This document shows positions 39,616 to 47,674 of a DNA stretch of 64,000 nt, one piece after another. The stretch is from Coriobacteriaceae bacterium (lineage in GTDB: Bacteria > Actinomycetota > Coriobacteriia > Coriobacteriales > UMGS124): the NCBI GenBank assembly GCA_019421015.1, contig JAHZGC010000001.1, forward strand, positions 1 to 64,000. The letters are read 5' to 3'. The position numbers and the translations under genes were made by a program. Numbering within the stretch: the stretch's first letter is position 1; every line of letters begins with the position of its first letter. A model generated the notes under the pieces. The model worked only from the letters and a program-made list of their open reading frames with translations. It was not told where the DNA came from and ran no database searches.

Positions 39616-41421
39616 ATGGCAAGAGAGGGCGGCCGTGGGGTGCCGGACGGGTCGAGGGTGAGCCTGCGCACCAAGATCGTGGGCCTGCTGTGCGCCGTGA
39701 TACTGGTCTTCTCGGTCGTCTTCATCGCCTACACCTACATAGACCAGCGCGCCCGCATCGAAAGCGAGATGCTCGAGCAGACGCGCGTGCTCGTGACCGA
39801 GATGGACGCCGTGTGGGACTTCGTCTCGATCAACCAGCGCACCATCAACCACACCTCCGACGGGGAGTACGACTTCAAGAGCCTGCACTGCGCCATCGCC
39901 GGCAAGGCCGTGGCCGTGCTGTTCTCGCGCAATTCCGACTATCTGATCCGCTTCACCAACCTGAATCCGCGCAACATCTACAACGAGCCCGACGAGTACG
40001 AGCGAACGGCCCTGGAGGGCTTTTACGCGAACCCCGCCGCCAACGAGACCTACGGCTACGCGACCTTTGGGGGTGAGCGGGTGTTTCGCTACGTGCGCTC
40101 CATGGAGTACGCCGAGTCGTGCATGGAGTGCCACGGGACGCCGGCCGGCGAGCCCGACCCCACCGGCTACCCCAAGGAGGGCTCGGCGGTGGGCGACGTG
40201 GCCGGGGCGGTGAGCGTGGTGGTGCCCACGGCGCTCTACGAGCAGAACATGCGCGAGGCGATTGCGGGCAACGTCTTGCTGTTCGTGGCGCTGCTCGTGT
40301 GCATGGTGGTGGTCATCTACCAGGTATTGAGCCATCTGGTGACCGACCCGCTCACCCGTTTGGGCGCCTCGCTGGCCCGGATGGGCGAGGGGCGGGCGGA
40401 CGCGGCCGGCCTCGAGGGCCCCACCGGTTGCGACGGCCCGACGGGCATGGGTCTGGTGCCGGCCCCGGCGCGCTCCGAGGCGTGGTCGTCGCGGGAGGTC
40501 GACGAGCTGTTCGCGCAGTTCTCGGCCATGGCGGGGCGTCTCTCCGAGCTCTACACGAACCTCGAGTCGCAGGTTGCCGAGCGCACCCAGCAGCTCTCTG
40601 AGGCCAACGCCGAGCTCGAACGCCAGCGTGCCCAGGTGGAGCGGGCCAACGATCGCCTTACGAGCGAGAACCGCTACAAGAGCGACTTCCTCGCCATCGT
40701 GAGCCACGAGTTGCGCACCCCGCTCACCTCGATCCTGGCCTTTACCGAGCTGCTAGCGAGCAGTGTTGACCCTGCGGACACTGCGGTGGCCCGCCAGGTG
40801 GCCGAGGTCGAGAAGAACGGCGCCGTGCTGCTCGAGATGGTGGACAACATCCTCGAGACCGCGCGCATCCAGGCGGGTTCGGAGCGGCTGAACCTCGAGC
40901 TCATCGACCTCAACGATATCGTGGGCATGGTGGAGGCGTCCAACGACTCGATGGCGCTCAAGCGCGGGGTGGCCCTCTCGACCAGCGTGGACGCCGACGT
41001 GCCGCTCATAACCAGCGACTGGGAGAAGGTCCGCCGCATCCTGGTGAACCTGGTGAGCAACGCCATAAAGTTCACGCCCGAGGGCGGCCGCGTGGAGGTG
41101 CGCGTGGAGTATGATGCGCCCAGCGGTATGGTCGAGATGGAGGTGGCCGACACCGGCATCGGCATCCCGGCCGACAAGCAGGAGCTGGTGTTCGAGCGCT
41201 TCACGCAGGAGAACATGTCGACCGTGCGCCGCTACGGCGGCAGCGGCTTGGGGCTTTCGCTGGTCAAGGACCTGGTGGCCATGCTCGGCGGCACCGTGGG
41301 GCTGGTCAGCGAGCCGGGGCAGGGCAGCACGTTCACCGTGCGCCTTCCCCACGGCGGCCCGGAGGACGCGGGCGCGGTTTCTGGGACCGGCGGGTACGGA
41401 GAGGGGCGCGACGATGGCTAA
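39616..41421 (+). CDS. Sensor histidine kinase with extracytoplasmic haem-binding (CxxCH) DUF3365-type domain
   Basis: A 601-residue kinase: first membrane span at residues about 18-40, an outside sensor domain (40-210) of the DUF3365/Tll0287-like type containing CMECHG (Cys169, Cys172, His173), a second span (about 215-238), a HAMP-like linker and coiled coil, a HisKA domain with phospho-acceptor His364 in SHELRTPLTS, and an ATP-binding domain (NLVSNAIKFTPEGG, VADTGIGIPAD, GGSGLGLS). The CxxCH motif predicts one c-type haem, making it a candidate redox or gas sensor. It overlaps the response-regulator gene by 8 bp and lies directly after dmsAB-torD, which it probably controls. ATG 39616 has GAGGGAGGCGGGGG upstream. 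Confidence 0.9.
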   Translation: MAREGGRGVPDGSRVSLRTKIVGLLCAVILVFSVVFIAYTYIDQRARIESEMLEQTRVLVTEMDAVWDFVSINQRTINHTSDGEYDFKSLHCAIAGKAVAVLFSRNSDYLIRFTNLNPRNIYNEPDEYERTALEGFYANPAANETYGYATFGGERVFRYVRSMEYAESCMECHGTPAGEPDPTGYPKEGSAVGDVAGAVSVVVPTALYEQNMREAIAGNVLLFVALLVCMVVVIYQVLSHLVTDPLTRLGASLARMGEGRADAAGLEGPTGCDGPTGMGLVPAPARSEAWSSREVDELFAQFSAMAGRLSELYTNLESQVAERTQQLSEANAELERQRAQVERANDRLTSENRYKSDFLAIVSHELRTPLTSILAFTELLASSVDPADTAVARQVAEVEKNGAVLLEMVDNILETARIQAGSERLNLELIDLNDIVGMVEASNDSMALKRGVALSTSVDADVPLITSDWEKVRRILVNLVSNAIKFTPEGGRVEVRVEYDAPSGMVEMEVADTGIGIPADKQELVFERFTQENMSTVRRYGGSGLGLSLVKDLVAMLGGTVGLVSEPGQGSTFTVRLPHGGPEDAGAVSGTGGYGEGRDDG

Positions 41422-42145
41422 GATCATGCTGATCGACGACGACGAGAGCATGCGGGTGCTGATCGAGCAGCTCATGCACCGCGCCGGATACGACTTTTGC
41501 TGCGCCGCCAACGGCCTCGACGGCCTGGACATGCTGCGCCGCGAGCGCCCCGACCTGCTCATCCTCGACGTGATGCTGCCCGACGTCAACGGCTTCGAGG
41601 TGTGCGAGACCATCCGCGCCGAGGGCCGCAAGGTCCCCGTGATGCTGCTCACCGCCAAGGGCGACATCGTGGACAAGAGCGTGGGCTTCAAGGCCGGTGC
41701 CGACGACTACCTGGTCAAACCCTTCCACAGCGAGGAGCTCGTGCTGCGGGTCGCCGCCCACCTGCGCCGGCGGGACCGCGCCGGCGAGGACCGTGCGGCG
41801 GCTTGCGGAGGGGCGGCGGGGACCGGGGGCCGTAGCCGCGAGGTGTTCCGCGTGGGCGACCTCGAGATCAACTTCGGCAAGTACGACGTGCGTCTGCGCG
41901 GCGAGCAGGTGCCGCTGTCCTCGCGTGAGATAGAGCTGCTCGAGCTGCTGGCCAGCGACGCGGGGAGCGTCTTTACCCGCGACCAGATCATGGAGCACGT
42001 CTGGGGCGACCGAGACGCCGCCGACCCAAGCTCTATCACGGTGTTCGTCCGCAAGATTCGCGAGAAGATCGAGGACGACCCCTCCAAGCCGCGCTACCTG
42101 GTCACCGTGTGGCGTGTGGGCTACAAGCTGACCGACCGGATGTAG
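41414..42145 (+). CDS. OmpR/PhoB-family response regulator
   Basis: A 243-residue regulator with a receiver domain (IDDDE at 7-11, phospho-acceptor Asp52 in LLILDVMLPD, the conserved Lys in YLVKPF) and a C-terminal winged helix (RVGDLEINFGKYDVRLRGEQ; SITVFVRKIREKIEDDPSKP; VWRVGYKLT). It is translationally coupled to the kinase by overlap. The linker is unusually Gly/Ala/Arg-rich. The likely target is the dms operon; the CAAAAATGCA repeats before dmsA are candidate sites. Confidence 0.95.
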   Translation: MAKIMLIDDDESMRVLIEQLMHRAGYDFCCAANGLDGLDMLRRERPDLLILDVMLPDVNGFEVCETIRAEGRKVPVMLLTAKGDIVDKSVGFKAGADDYLVKPFHSEELVLRVAAHLRRRDRAGEDRAAACGGAAGTGGRSREVFRVGDLEINFGKYDVRLRGEQVPLSSREIELLELLASDAGSVFTRDQIMEHVWGDRDAADPSSITVFVRKIREKIEDDPSKPRYLVTVWRVGYKLTDRM

Positions 42146-42244
42146 GGCTGCTTGCGGGCGACTGTGCCGGGGCGTGCCTGCGTTTTGGTTGGGGGGTTGC
42201 CTAGTAGCGCGCCAGCCGAGGGGTGCCGGTCGGGGAAGCACGCT

Positions 42245-42426
42245 GGCAGGAATCGGGACTTTGCGACCCGATTTTGTCGGGCCGGAGGTCGGGCAGAGCG
42301 GCTAATGAACCGTGTGCCTGCGGTGATACCGACGTTAAGATGGATATTATCAAAAAAGTGAGTCGCAAAGTTCGGATTCCCGCCACCCTCGATCCCGACT
42401 TGAGTCGCAAAGCTCCTATCCTGGCC
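42245..42426. repeat. Repeat family B cluster, three copies
   Basis: One minus-oriented copy (42245-42267, GGCAGGAATCGGGACTTTGC then GAC) and two plus-oriented copies (42362-42384 and 42404-42426, both beginning GTCGCAAAG) lie in the 441-bp gap after the response regulator. The arrangement, an inverted copy facing a pair of direct copies, echoes the cluster at 1994-2234. From 42470 the gap holds the upstream region shared with the ATPase remnant at 32490. Confidence 0.6.
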
Positions 42427-42586
42427 AGGGCTCGGGTCGTCTGGCCGTCTAAGAAGTTGCGCCGGCATGGGTGCCATCGCTTCATGGAACGGAGCACGGC
42501 TTGTCATTTTTGAAAATCGCGTATTTGAATAACACTAAAATGGATAGAATAGTGTACTCAGAATACACGATTTTAAGGAGTCGTCC

Positions 42587-43957
42587 ATGCGCCGCACCAT
42601 CGAACCCCTCATAGAGTCGTGGGCCCTCTCGGATTTCGAGCGACCCCTGCTGATCCGCGGTGCCAGACGTGTAGGGAAGACCTACGTTGTCGAGGAGGTG
42701 GGCAAACGCGTCGCGGGCAATTGCTTTGTAAAGCTTGACTTCCAGACGGACCTCGACCTTATAGCGCCCCTCTTTGACGGTCCGACCAATGACGTGGATG
42801 GCATCATGGCGCGGGTGGCTGAGTACAAGCGCGTGCCGCTCGAACGGAACTCGTCCTTCGTCCTGTTTGACGAAGTCCAGCTGTGCGAACGGGCCCTCAA
42901 CTCTCTGAGGTTCTTCTCTGGATCGGGTTGGCGCGTGGCGGCCACGGGCAGCCAGCTCGGTGTTGCCACTAGGCGACGCAAGCTGCCGTTTCCTAGCGGC
43001 GTGCGCCAAGAAACCATGCACCCCATGACGTTCGAGGAGTTTCTCTGGGCGTTGGGAGAGGAGCAGATGGCGTTGGCGATCCGTCGGCATGCCGATAGCT
43101 GCGAGCCCTATGCCGCCCATCGAGAGGCTTTGAGGCTGTATCGTCTCTATCAGGTTGTCGGTGGCCTGCCGGCGGCTGTGAGGGCGTTCGTGGAGACCGG
43201 TTCCATCGACGCGGCGCGCATCCAGCAGCGCGAGGTCGACGAGACCTATACGGCTGATATGACCGACCCAGAAAACGGTATCAGCGGGGTGGCGGCTCGA
43301 AAGGTGTGGCGCAGCATACCCGTGCAGTTGCTGCGGTCCTCGACCAAAAAGTTCAAGTACTCCGAGGTCGAGCGCGGTGGCCGGCGTGCGAAACTGCTCG
43401 AACCGCTCGATTGGCTTGCGGGTGCGGGCATCGTCTCCATAAACGAGATGACCTGCGACGCAAGGGTACCCTTGGTGCCCTACGAGGAGGACGAGGGAAG
43501 TTACTTCAAGGTATACGTCGCCGACACCGGTCTCATGTTTTACAAGTTCCCCGTGAACCCGCGCTTGTGGCTTGAGGCCGAGAACACGGGGCAGGTCGCG
43601 ACATCGGCGGATTTTAGAGGGGCGCTGGCCGAGAACGCGGTGATGCAGGCACTGACCTCCAACGACCTGCAGACCTACTACTGGACGCCCCCCTCATCGT
43701 GGAGAACCACCGGTGAGCTGGACTTTCTTCTGCAGACCGATCGTGCCGAAGTGGTTCCCGTCGAGGTTAAGTCGGCGCACAACGTGCGGGCCCGCACCCT
43801 GTCGATGTTTATGGAGAAGGTCGCGCCGCCTTATGCGGTGATCTTCTCCGAAAACGATTTTTCGCGAGGGGCGGCGGCGTCTGGCACCGAGGTGCGCTAC
43901 CTGCCCCTCTACGCTGCCCATTGCGTAGGGCGGGGGTGCATGAAGGCGGCGCTTTGA
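42587..43957 (+). CDS. ATP-binding protein with C-terminal DUF4143 domain
   Basis: A 456-residue P-loop protein. The Walker A region is RGARRVGKTYVVEEVGK (residues about 24-40), the Walker B-like strand is SSFVLFDEVQLC, and the C-terminal half (from about residue 205) is the DUF4143 domain ending in VVPVEVKSAHNVRARTLSMF, a PD-(D/E)XK-like strand. These ATPases are common in gut bacteria and in mobile DNA; their role is not established. A ribosome site AAGGAG precedes the ATG. A deleted copy is at 32490-32768. The gene converges on the DUF4430 copy B gene, sharing a perfect hairpin. Confidence 0.88.
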   Translation: MRRTIEPLIESWALSDFERPLLIRGARRVGKTYVVEEVGKRVAGNCFVKLDFQTDLDLIAPLFDGPTNDVDGIMARVAEYKRVPLERNSSFVLFDEVQLCERALNSLRFFSGSGWRVAATGSQLGVATRRRKLPFPSGVRQETMHPMTFEEFLWALGEEQMALAIRRHADSCEPYAAHREALRLYRLYQVVGGLPAAVRAFVETGSIDAARIQQREVDETYTADMTDPENGISGVAARKVWRSIPVQLLRSSTKKFKYSEVERGGRRAKLLEPLDWLAGAGIVSINEMTCDARVPLVPYEEDEGSYFKVYVADTGLMFYKFPVNPRLWLEAENTGQVATSADFRGALAENAVMQALTSNDLQTYYWTPPSSWRTTGELDFLLQTDRAEVVPVEVKSAHNVRARTLSMFMEKVAPPYAVIFSENDFSRGAAASGTEVRYLPLYAAHCVGRGCMKAAL

Positions 43958-43982
43958 GTGCAACCGTGGAAGAGGCCAAAAC

Positions 43983-44019
43983 AGCCGAGAAGCCCCGCTG
44001 CTCGCAGGGCTTCTCGGCT
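43983..44019. terminator. Bidirectional hairpin between ATPase and DUF4430 copy B
   Basis: AGCCGAGAAGCCC pairs perfectly with GGGCTTCTCGGCT around an 11-base loop, between two convergent genes. Confidence 0.8.
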
Positions 44020-44074
44020 ATACAAGTCGTGCTACGACGATTGATTGCCAGCCTTTGGAGGCCTTTGTGCCCCG

Positions 44075-44596
44075 CTACTTCTCGGCCTTGAAGCTGTAGG
44101 TCGCGCCCGGCTCGAGCTCGGTGGAGTCCACGCCGGTCGTGGCGTACTGGTCGCCCACGTAGAGGGCCCAGTAGGCGCCGTCCTTGTCGTAGTCCAGGGT
44201 CTGGCCGTTCACGGTCTTCACGTAGAGGCCGTAGTCGCCGTCGTCGCCGGCGATGACGCCCAGGTCGAGCAGGGCCTCGCCCAGGGTCTTGGCGTCGGTG
44301 TTCACGGTGGCCGTGGTCTCGTTGCCGTCGGCGTCCACCACGGTGAACGTGAACTGCGTGGCGCCCTCGCCCAGGGTCGCGCCGTCCTCGAAGGTGCCGC
44401 TGGGGGCTTGCGCCGCATCGCCTTGGCCTGCCGGTTGGTCCTGGCCCTGCGTGGCGGCGGGAGTCGAGGTGCCCGTGTTGCCCTGGTCGCCGTTCTTGCC
44501 GTCGTCGCATCCGGTCACGCACAGCGCTGCTGCCGCAAACAGCGCGATGCAAAGGATGGACGCCAGCCTGTGCATAAAGCTGCTGGTCTTCGTCAT
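44075..44596 (-). CDS. DUF4430 (transcobalamin-like) lipoprotein, copy B
   Basis: A 173-residue lipoprotein with signal peptide ending ALCVTGCDD (lipid-bearing Cys) and a linker of Gln/Gly/Ala/Pro leading to the same DUF4430 domain as copy A; from TFEDGATLGEG to the C-terminus the two proteins are identical as far as I can compare. ATG 44596 follows TAAGGAG. The cobalamin riboswitch upstream and the divergent ECF transporter operon 380 bp away support a role as a surface cobalamin-binding protein handing cargo to the transporter. Confidence 0.9.
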   Translation of the reverse strand: MTKTSSFMHRLASILCIALFAAAALCVTGCDDGKNGDQGNTGTSTPAATQGQDQPAGQGDAAQAPSGTFEDGATLGEGATQFTFTVVDADGNETTATVNTDAKTLGEALLDLGVIAGDDGDYGLYVKTVNGQTLDYDKDGAYWALYVGDQYATTGVDSTELEPGATYSFKAEK

Positions 44597-44617
44597 CTTT
44601 GCTCCTTATCGAGTTGT

Positions 44618-44864
44618 GGCCTTCTCCCCCTGGGCCGGCCCTCGCGGCCCGTGGACGGGGCGTTCGCTGCACGGATGTTCCGGCTTGCGTGCTCGCGGCT
44701 GTTCCCCGGCCTTCTCAGGCGCGATCGTTCGCGCCCAATGGCCTGGTCCCCGCGCCTGCGGCGGCGCGGGTAGGGGTGCCGCATGGCGTGCGCACGACAC
44801 GGCGACGGGCTCGCGCGGGACTCTCACCCGCTTCCCCATGCAACGCGGGTAGTTGTACCACACT
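44618..44864 (-). promoter_or_regulatory. Cobalamin riboswitch, copy B
   Basis: Nearly identical to copy A: GGGGAAGCGGGTGAGAGTCC, then CGCGCGAGCCCGTCGCCGTG and the downstream GCAAGCCGGAACATCC block (about 44673-44688), all on the minus strand. It leads into DUF4430 copy B. It does not face the ECF operon, which starts on the other strand at 44976 after only about 110 bp, too short for a second aptamer. Confidence 0.85.
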
Positions 44865-44975
44865 TTTTGGCGCGTCGTTGGCAGAAGGCGTGTGGGCGCA
44901 AGGCGTGCGGCCCGGGTGTGCTAGGATGCCCGGAATCGGGACACGCATGGCGGACGGCAGAAAGGCGGGTGGCCC

Positions 44976-45845
44976 ATGGAGCACGACGCGTTTGCCCGGT
45001 GCCACCCGGTGGTGCCGCTGGTGTACTTTGTCGCGGCGATCGTGGCCGCGGCGGTGATCCAGCACCCGGCCTACCTGCTGGCGAGCCTAGTGGCCGGTGC
45101 GGCCTACCTGCTGGTTCTGCGCGGGCGCGGCGCGTGGTCCATGCTGGCGGCCCTCGTGCCGGTGTTCGTGCTGGTCTCGGTTATAAACCCGCTGTTCAAC
45201 ACCCGAGGGGCCCACGTGCTGTTCGAGGTTTTTGGGCGGCCCTACACCTTTGAGGCCCTGTGCTGGGGTATGGCGGTGGCGGCGATGCTCGCGGCCATGC
45301 TGGTGTGGTTTGCCTGCTACAGCCAGGTCATGACGGCCGACAAGCTCACCTGCCTCTTTGGCAACCTGGCTCCGGCGCTCTCGCTTGCGACGGTCATGAC
45401 GCTGCGCATGGTGCCGAGCCTCGCGCGCAAGGCCCGGCAGATCTCGACGGCGCGGCGCTGCGTGGGCCGAGGCGCCTTCGAGGGTACCGGCATGCGAGAA
45501 CGGGTTGGGGCGGGGGCTGACGTGCTCTCGGGCCTCGTGGACCATGCGCTCGAAGGCAGCGTGGAGATGGCCGACTCCATGGTCGCCCGGGGTTACGGGG
45601 CGGGCAGGCGCACGACGTATCGGACCTACCGCCTTACAAGGCGCGACGTTGCGCTGCTGGGGGTGCAGGCCGTCCTGGTGGCTGCGATGCTGATGGCGGG
45701 CATACCGCAGGCGCGTTTTGTGCCAAACATCGCTATCGAGCCTGTGAACTGGGGTTTTGCGGCCTACTGCCTGTTTTTGGCATTGCCGTTCGCGCTATGG
45801 ATAGGGGGCGAGCTGCGGTGGCGTGCATCGATGTCGAGCATCTGA
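44976..45845 (+). CDS. ecfT: ECF transporter transmembrane subunit (EcfT)
   Basis: A 289-residue membrane protein with hydrophobic spans at about 10-50, 58-75, 85-110, 225-245 and 250-275, and a long cytoplasmic helical stretch with the Ala-Arg-Gly coupling motifs (ARKARQISTARRCVGRGAFE; VARGYGAGRR) that contact the ATPases. ATG 44976 follows AAAGGCGGG. First gene of a three-gene ECF operon; a -10-like TAGGAT lies at about 44922. Confidence 0.9.
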   Translation: MEHDAFARCHPVVPLVYFVAAIVAAAVIQHPAYLLASLVAGAAYLLVLRGRGAWSMLAALVPVFVLVSVINPLFNTRGAHVLFEVFGRPYTFEALCWGMAVAAMLAAMLVWFACYSQVMTADKLTCLFGNLAPALSLATVMTLRMVPSLARKARQISTARRCVGRGAFEGTGMRERVGAGADVLSGLVDHALEGSVEMADSMVARGYGAGRRTTYRTYRLTRRDVALLGVQAVLVAAMLMAGIPQARFVPNIAIEPVNWGFAAYCLFLALPFALWIGGELRWRASMSSI

Positions 45846-47674
45846 GCTTCACCTATCCCCAGGCGTCGGCACCCGCGCTCGCGGACGTGTCGCTGTCCAT
45901 AGGAGGCGGCGAGTTCGTGCTGGTCTGCGGGGCCAGCGGCAGCGGTAAGACCACGCTGCTGCGCCACCTCAAGCCCGCGCTGGTACCCCATGGCGCGCGC
46001 GAGGGCCGCATCCTGCTCGACGGCCGGCCGATCGACGATCTGTCGCCGCGGGAGCAGGCCGAGCTCGTGGCCTTTGTGGCCCAGGACCCCAACGCGCAGA
46101 TCGTGTGCGACCGCGTATGGCATGAGCTAGCCTTTGGCCTCGAGAACCTGGGCGTCGACCCCGTGCAGATGCGTTCCCGCGTGGCCGAGATGGCGAGCTA
46201 CTTTGGCATCGGCGGGTGGTTCCACCGCGAGACGTCCGAGCTGAGCGGCGGCCAGAAGCAGCTGCTCAACCTTGCCGCCGCCATGGTCGTGCGCCCGCAG
46301 GTGCTCGTGCTCGACGAGCCCACGGCCCAGCTCGACCCCATCGCCGCCGCCGACTTTGTGGCCACGGTGCGCAAGCTCAACCTCGAGCTGGGTACCACGG
46401 TGGTCATGACCGAGCACCGCCTGGAGGAGGTCTATCCGCTGGCCGACCGGGTGGTTGTGATGGATGGCGGGGCGGTTGCGGCCAGCGGCGCCCCGCGCGA
46501 GGTGGCCCTTGAGCTACACCGGGCGGCAAGCCCCCTGGAACTTGCGCTGCCCACGGCCGCCCGCGTCTTTTTGGGGGCGGGCGGGTACGGCGGCCCGTGC
46601 CCGTTGTCGGTGCGCGGGGGACGCGTGTGGCTGGAGGGGTGGCTGGGCGACCACCCGCGCCGGGACCGTGGCGGAGAAGGCCTTGGGGTTGCGGAAGCGT
46701 CGGGTAGTGGGGAGGGCCCCACGGTCGGGAGAGATGCCCCGTCTGGGGCCGTGTCTGCGCGACCGGTCGGCGCGTTTGGGCTGCGGCCCTGCGATTCCCA
46801 GCCTGACGTCCCGCTCGCTCTGCGCCTGCGCGAGCTGTGGTTTCGCTACGAGAAGAGCGGCCCCGACGTCTTGCGCGGCGCGTCGCTCGAGGTACCGCGC
46901 GGAGCGGTCTACGCGCTCATGGGGGCCAACGGCGCCGGAAAGTCCACCCTGCTCAAGGCCGCCTGCGGCGTGTGCCGGGCCCAGCGCGGACGCGTCGAGG
47001 TGCTGGGGCGCAGCCTGCGCTCGTATCGCGGTGCCGAGCTGTTCCGGGGATGCGTGGCCATGCTGCCCCAGGACCCGGCGAGCCTGTTCGTGAAGGAGAC
47101 CGTGCGCGGCGAGCTGGCCGAGATGGTGGGGGATTCGGGGGCGGTGCGCCCCTGCGAGGCCGTGCATCCCCGTGAGACCGTGCATCCCCGTGAGACCGTG
47201 CGTCCCTCGGAGCCGGATTGCCGTTCGGAGCCCGGCCGCCTGGAGGCGATGGCCGAGCTCTGCGCCGTAGAGGGGCTTCTGGAGCGCAACCCCCGTGACC
47301 TCTCGGGCGGCGAGCGCCAGCGGGTGGCCCTGGCCAAGGTGCTGCTCACCGACCCTCGGCTCGTGCTGCTCGACGAGCCCACCAAGGGCCTCGACGCCGC
47401 AGCGAAGCGCGAGTTTGCCCGGCTGCTGGGGCAGATGGCGGCCCGTGGGGTCACGGTGCTCATGGTCTCCCACGACGTCGAGTTCTGCGCGGAGCACGCT
47501 ACGCGGGTCGGTATGTTCTTTGACGGGCAGGTGGTGGCCGAGGCCGGCCCGCGCGAGTTCTTCTTGGCCAACGCGTTCTACACCACGGCGGCCCGGCGCA
47601 TGGGCCGCGGTCTGGTCGAGGGCGCCGTGACCGTCGAGGACCTGCTGGCGGCCTGTGGCGGGTGCAGGCGATGA
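45818..47674 (+). CDS. Fused double ATPase of an ECF transporter (EcfA-EcfA')
   Basis: About 618 residues with two complete ABC ATPase domains. Domain 1 has Walker A GASGSGKTT (38-46), signature LSGGQ (142-146) and Walker B VLVLDEP. Domain 2 has Walker A GANGAGKST (369-377), signature LSGGE (495-499) and LVLLDEP. A 75-residue Gly/Ala/Arg linker separates them. The second helical domain holds a 6-residue tandem repeat (CEAVHPR, ETVHPR, ETVRPS). The start is taken as GTG 45818 (AGGGGG upstream); ATG 45797 is the alternative. It overlaps ecfT by 28 bp and the S-component gene by 4 bp. Fusion gives a fixed 1:1 ATPase pair. Confidence 0.93.
   Translation: MACIDVEHLSFTYPQASAPALADVSLSIGGGEFVLVCGASGSGKTTLLRHLKPALVPHGAREGRILLDGRPIDDLSPREQAELVAFVAQDPNAQIVCDRVWHELAFGLENLGVDPVQMRSRVAEMASYFGIGGWFHRETSELSGGQKQLLNLAAAMVVRPQVLVLDEPTAQLDPIAAADFVATVRKLNLELGTTVVMTEHRLEEVYPLADRVVVMDGGAVAASGAPREVALELHRAASPLELALPTAARVFLGAGGYGGPCPLSVRGGRVWLEGWLGDHPRRDRGGEGLGVAEASGSGEGPTVGRDAPSGAVSARPVGAFGLRPCDSQPDVPLALRLRELWFRYEKSGPDVLRGASLEVPRGAVYALMGANGAGKSTLLKAACGVCRAQRGRVEVLGRSLRSYRGAELFRGCVAMLPQDPASLFVKETVRGELAEMVGDSGAVRPCEAVHPRETVHPRETVRPSEPDCRSEPGRLEAMAELCAVEGLLERNPRDLSGGERQRVALAKVLLTDPRLVLLDEPTKGLDAAAKREFARLLGQMAARGVTVLMVSHDVEFCAEHATRVGMFFDGQVVAEAGPREFFLANAFYTTAARRMGRGLVEGAVTVEDLLAACGGCRR

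Noticed and set aside
35311..40707. A very long open frame on the minus strand (about 1,800 codons) across dmsA, dmsB, torD and the kinase
   Set aside because: It is the antisense shadow of well-supported genes with strong codon bias; the product is low-complexity His/Gly/Val/Leu sequence with no start signal or recognisable domain.
42587..43957. Defence-system ATPase
   Set aside because: The P-loop/DUF4143 architecture alone does not show a defence role and no partner effector gene is adjacent.
44880..44975. A second riboswitch driving the ECF operon on the plus strand
   Set aside because: Only about 95 bases separate the minus-strand aptamer from the ecfT start, and none of the cobalamin or TPP box sequences occur there on the plus strand.
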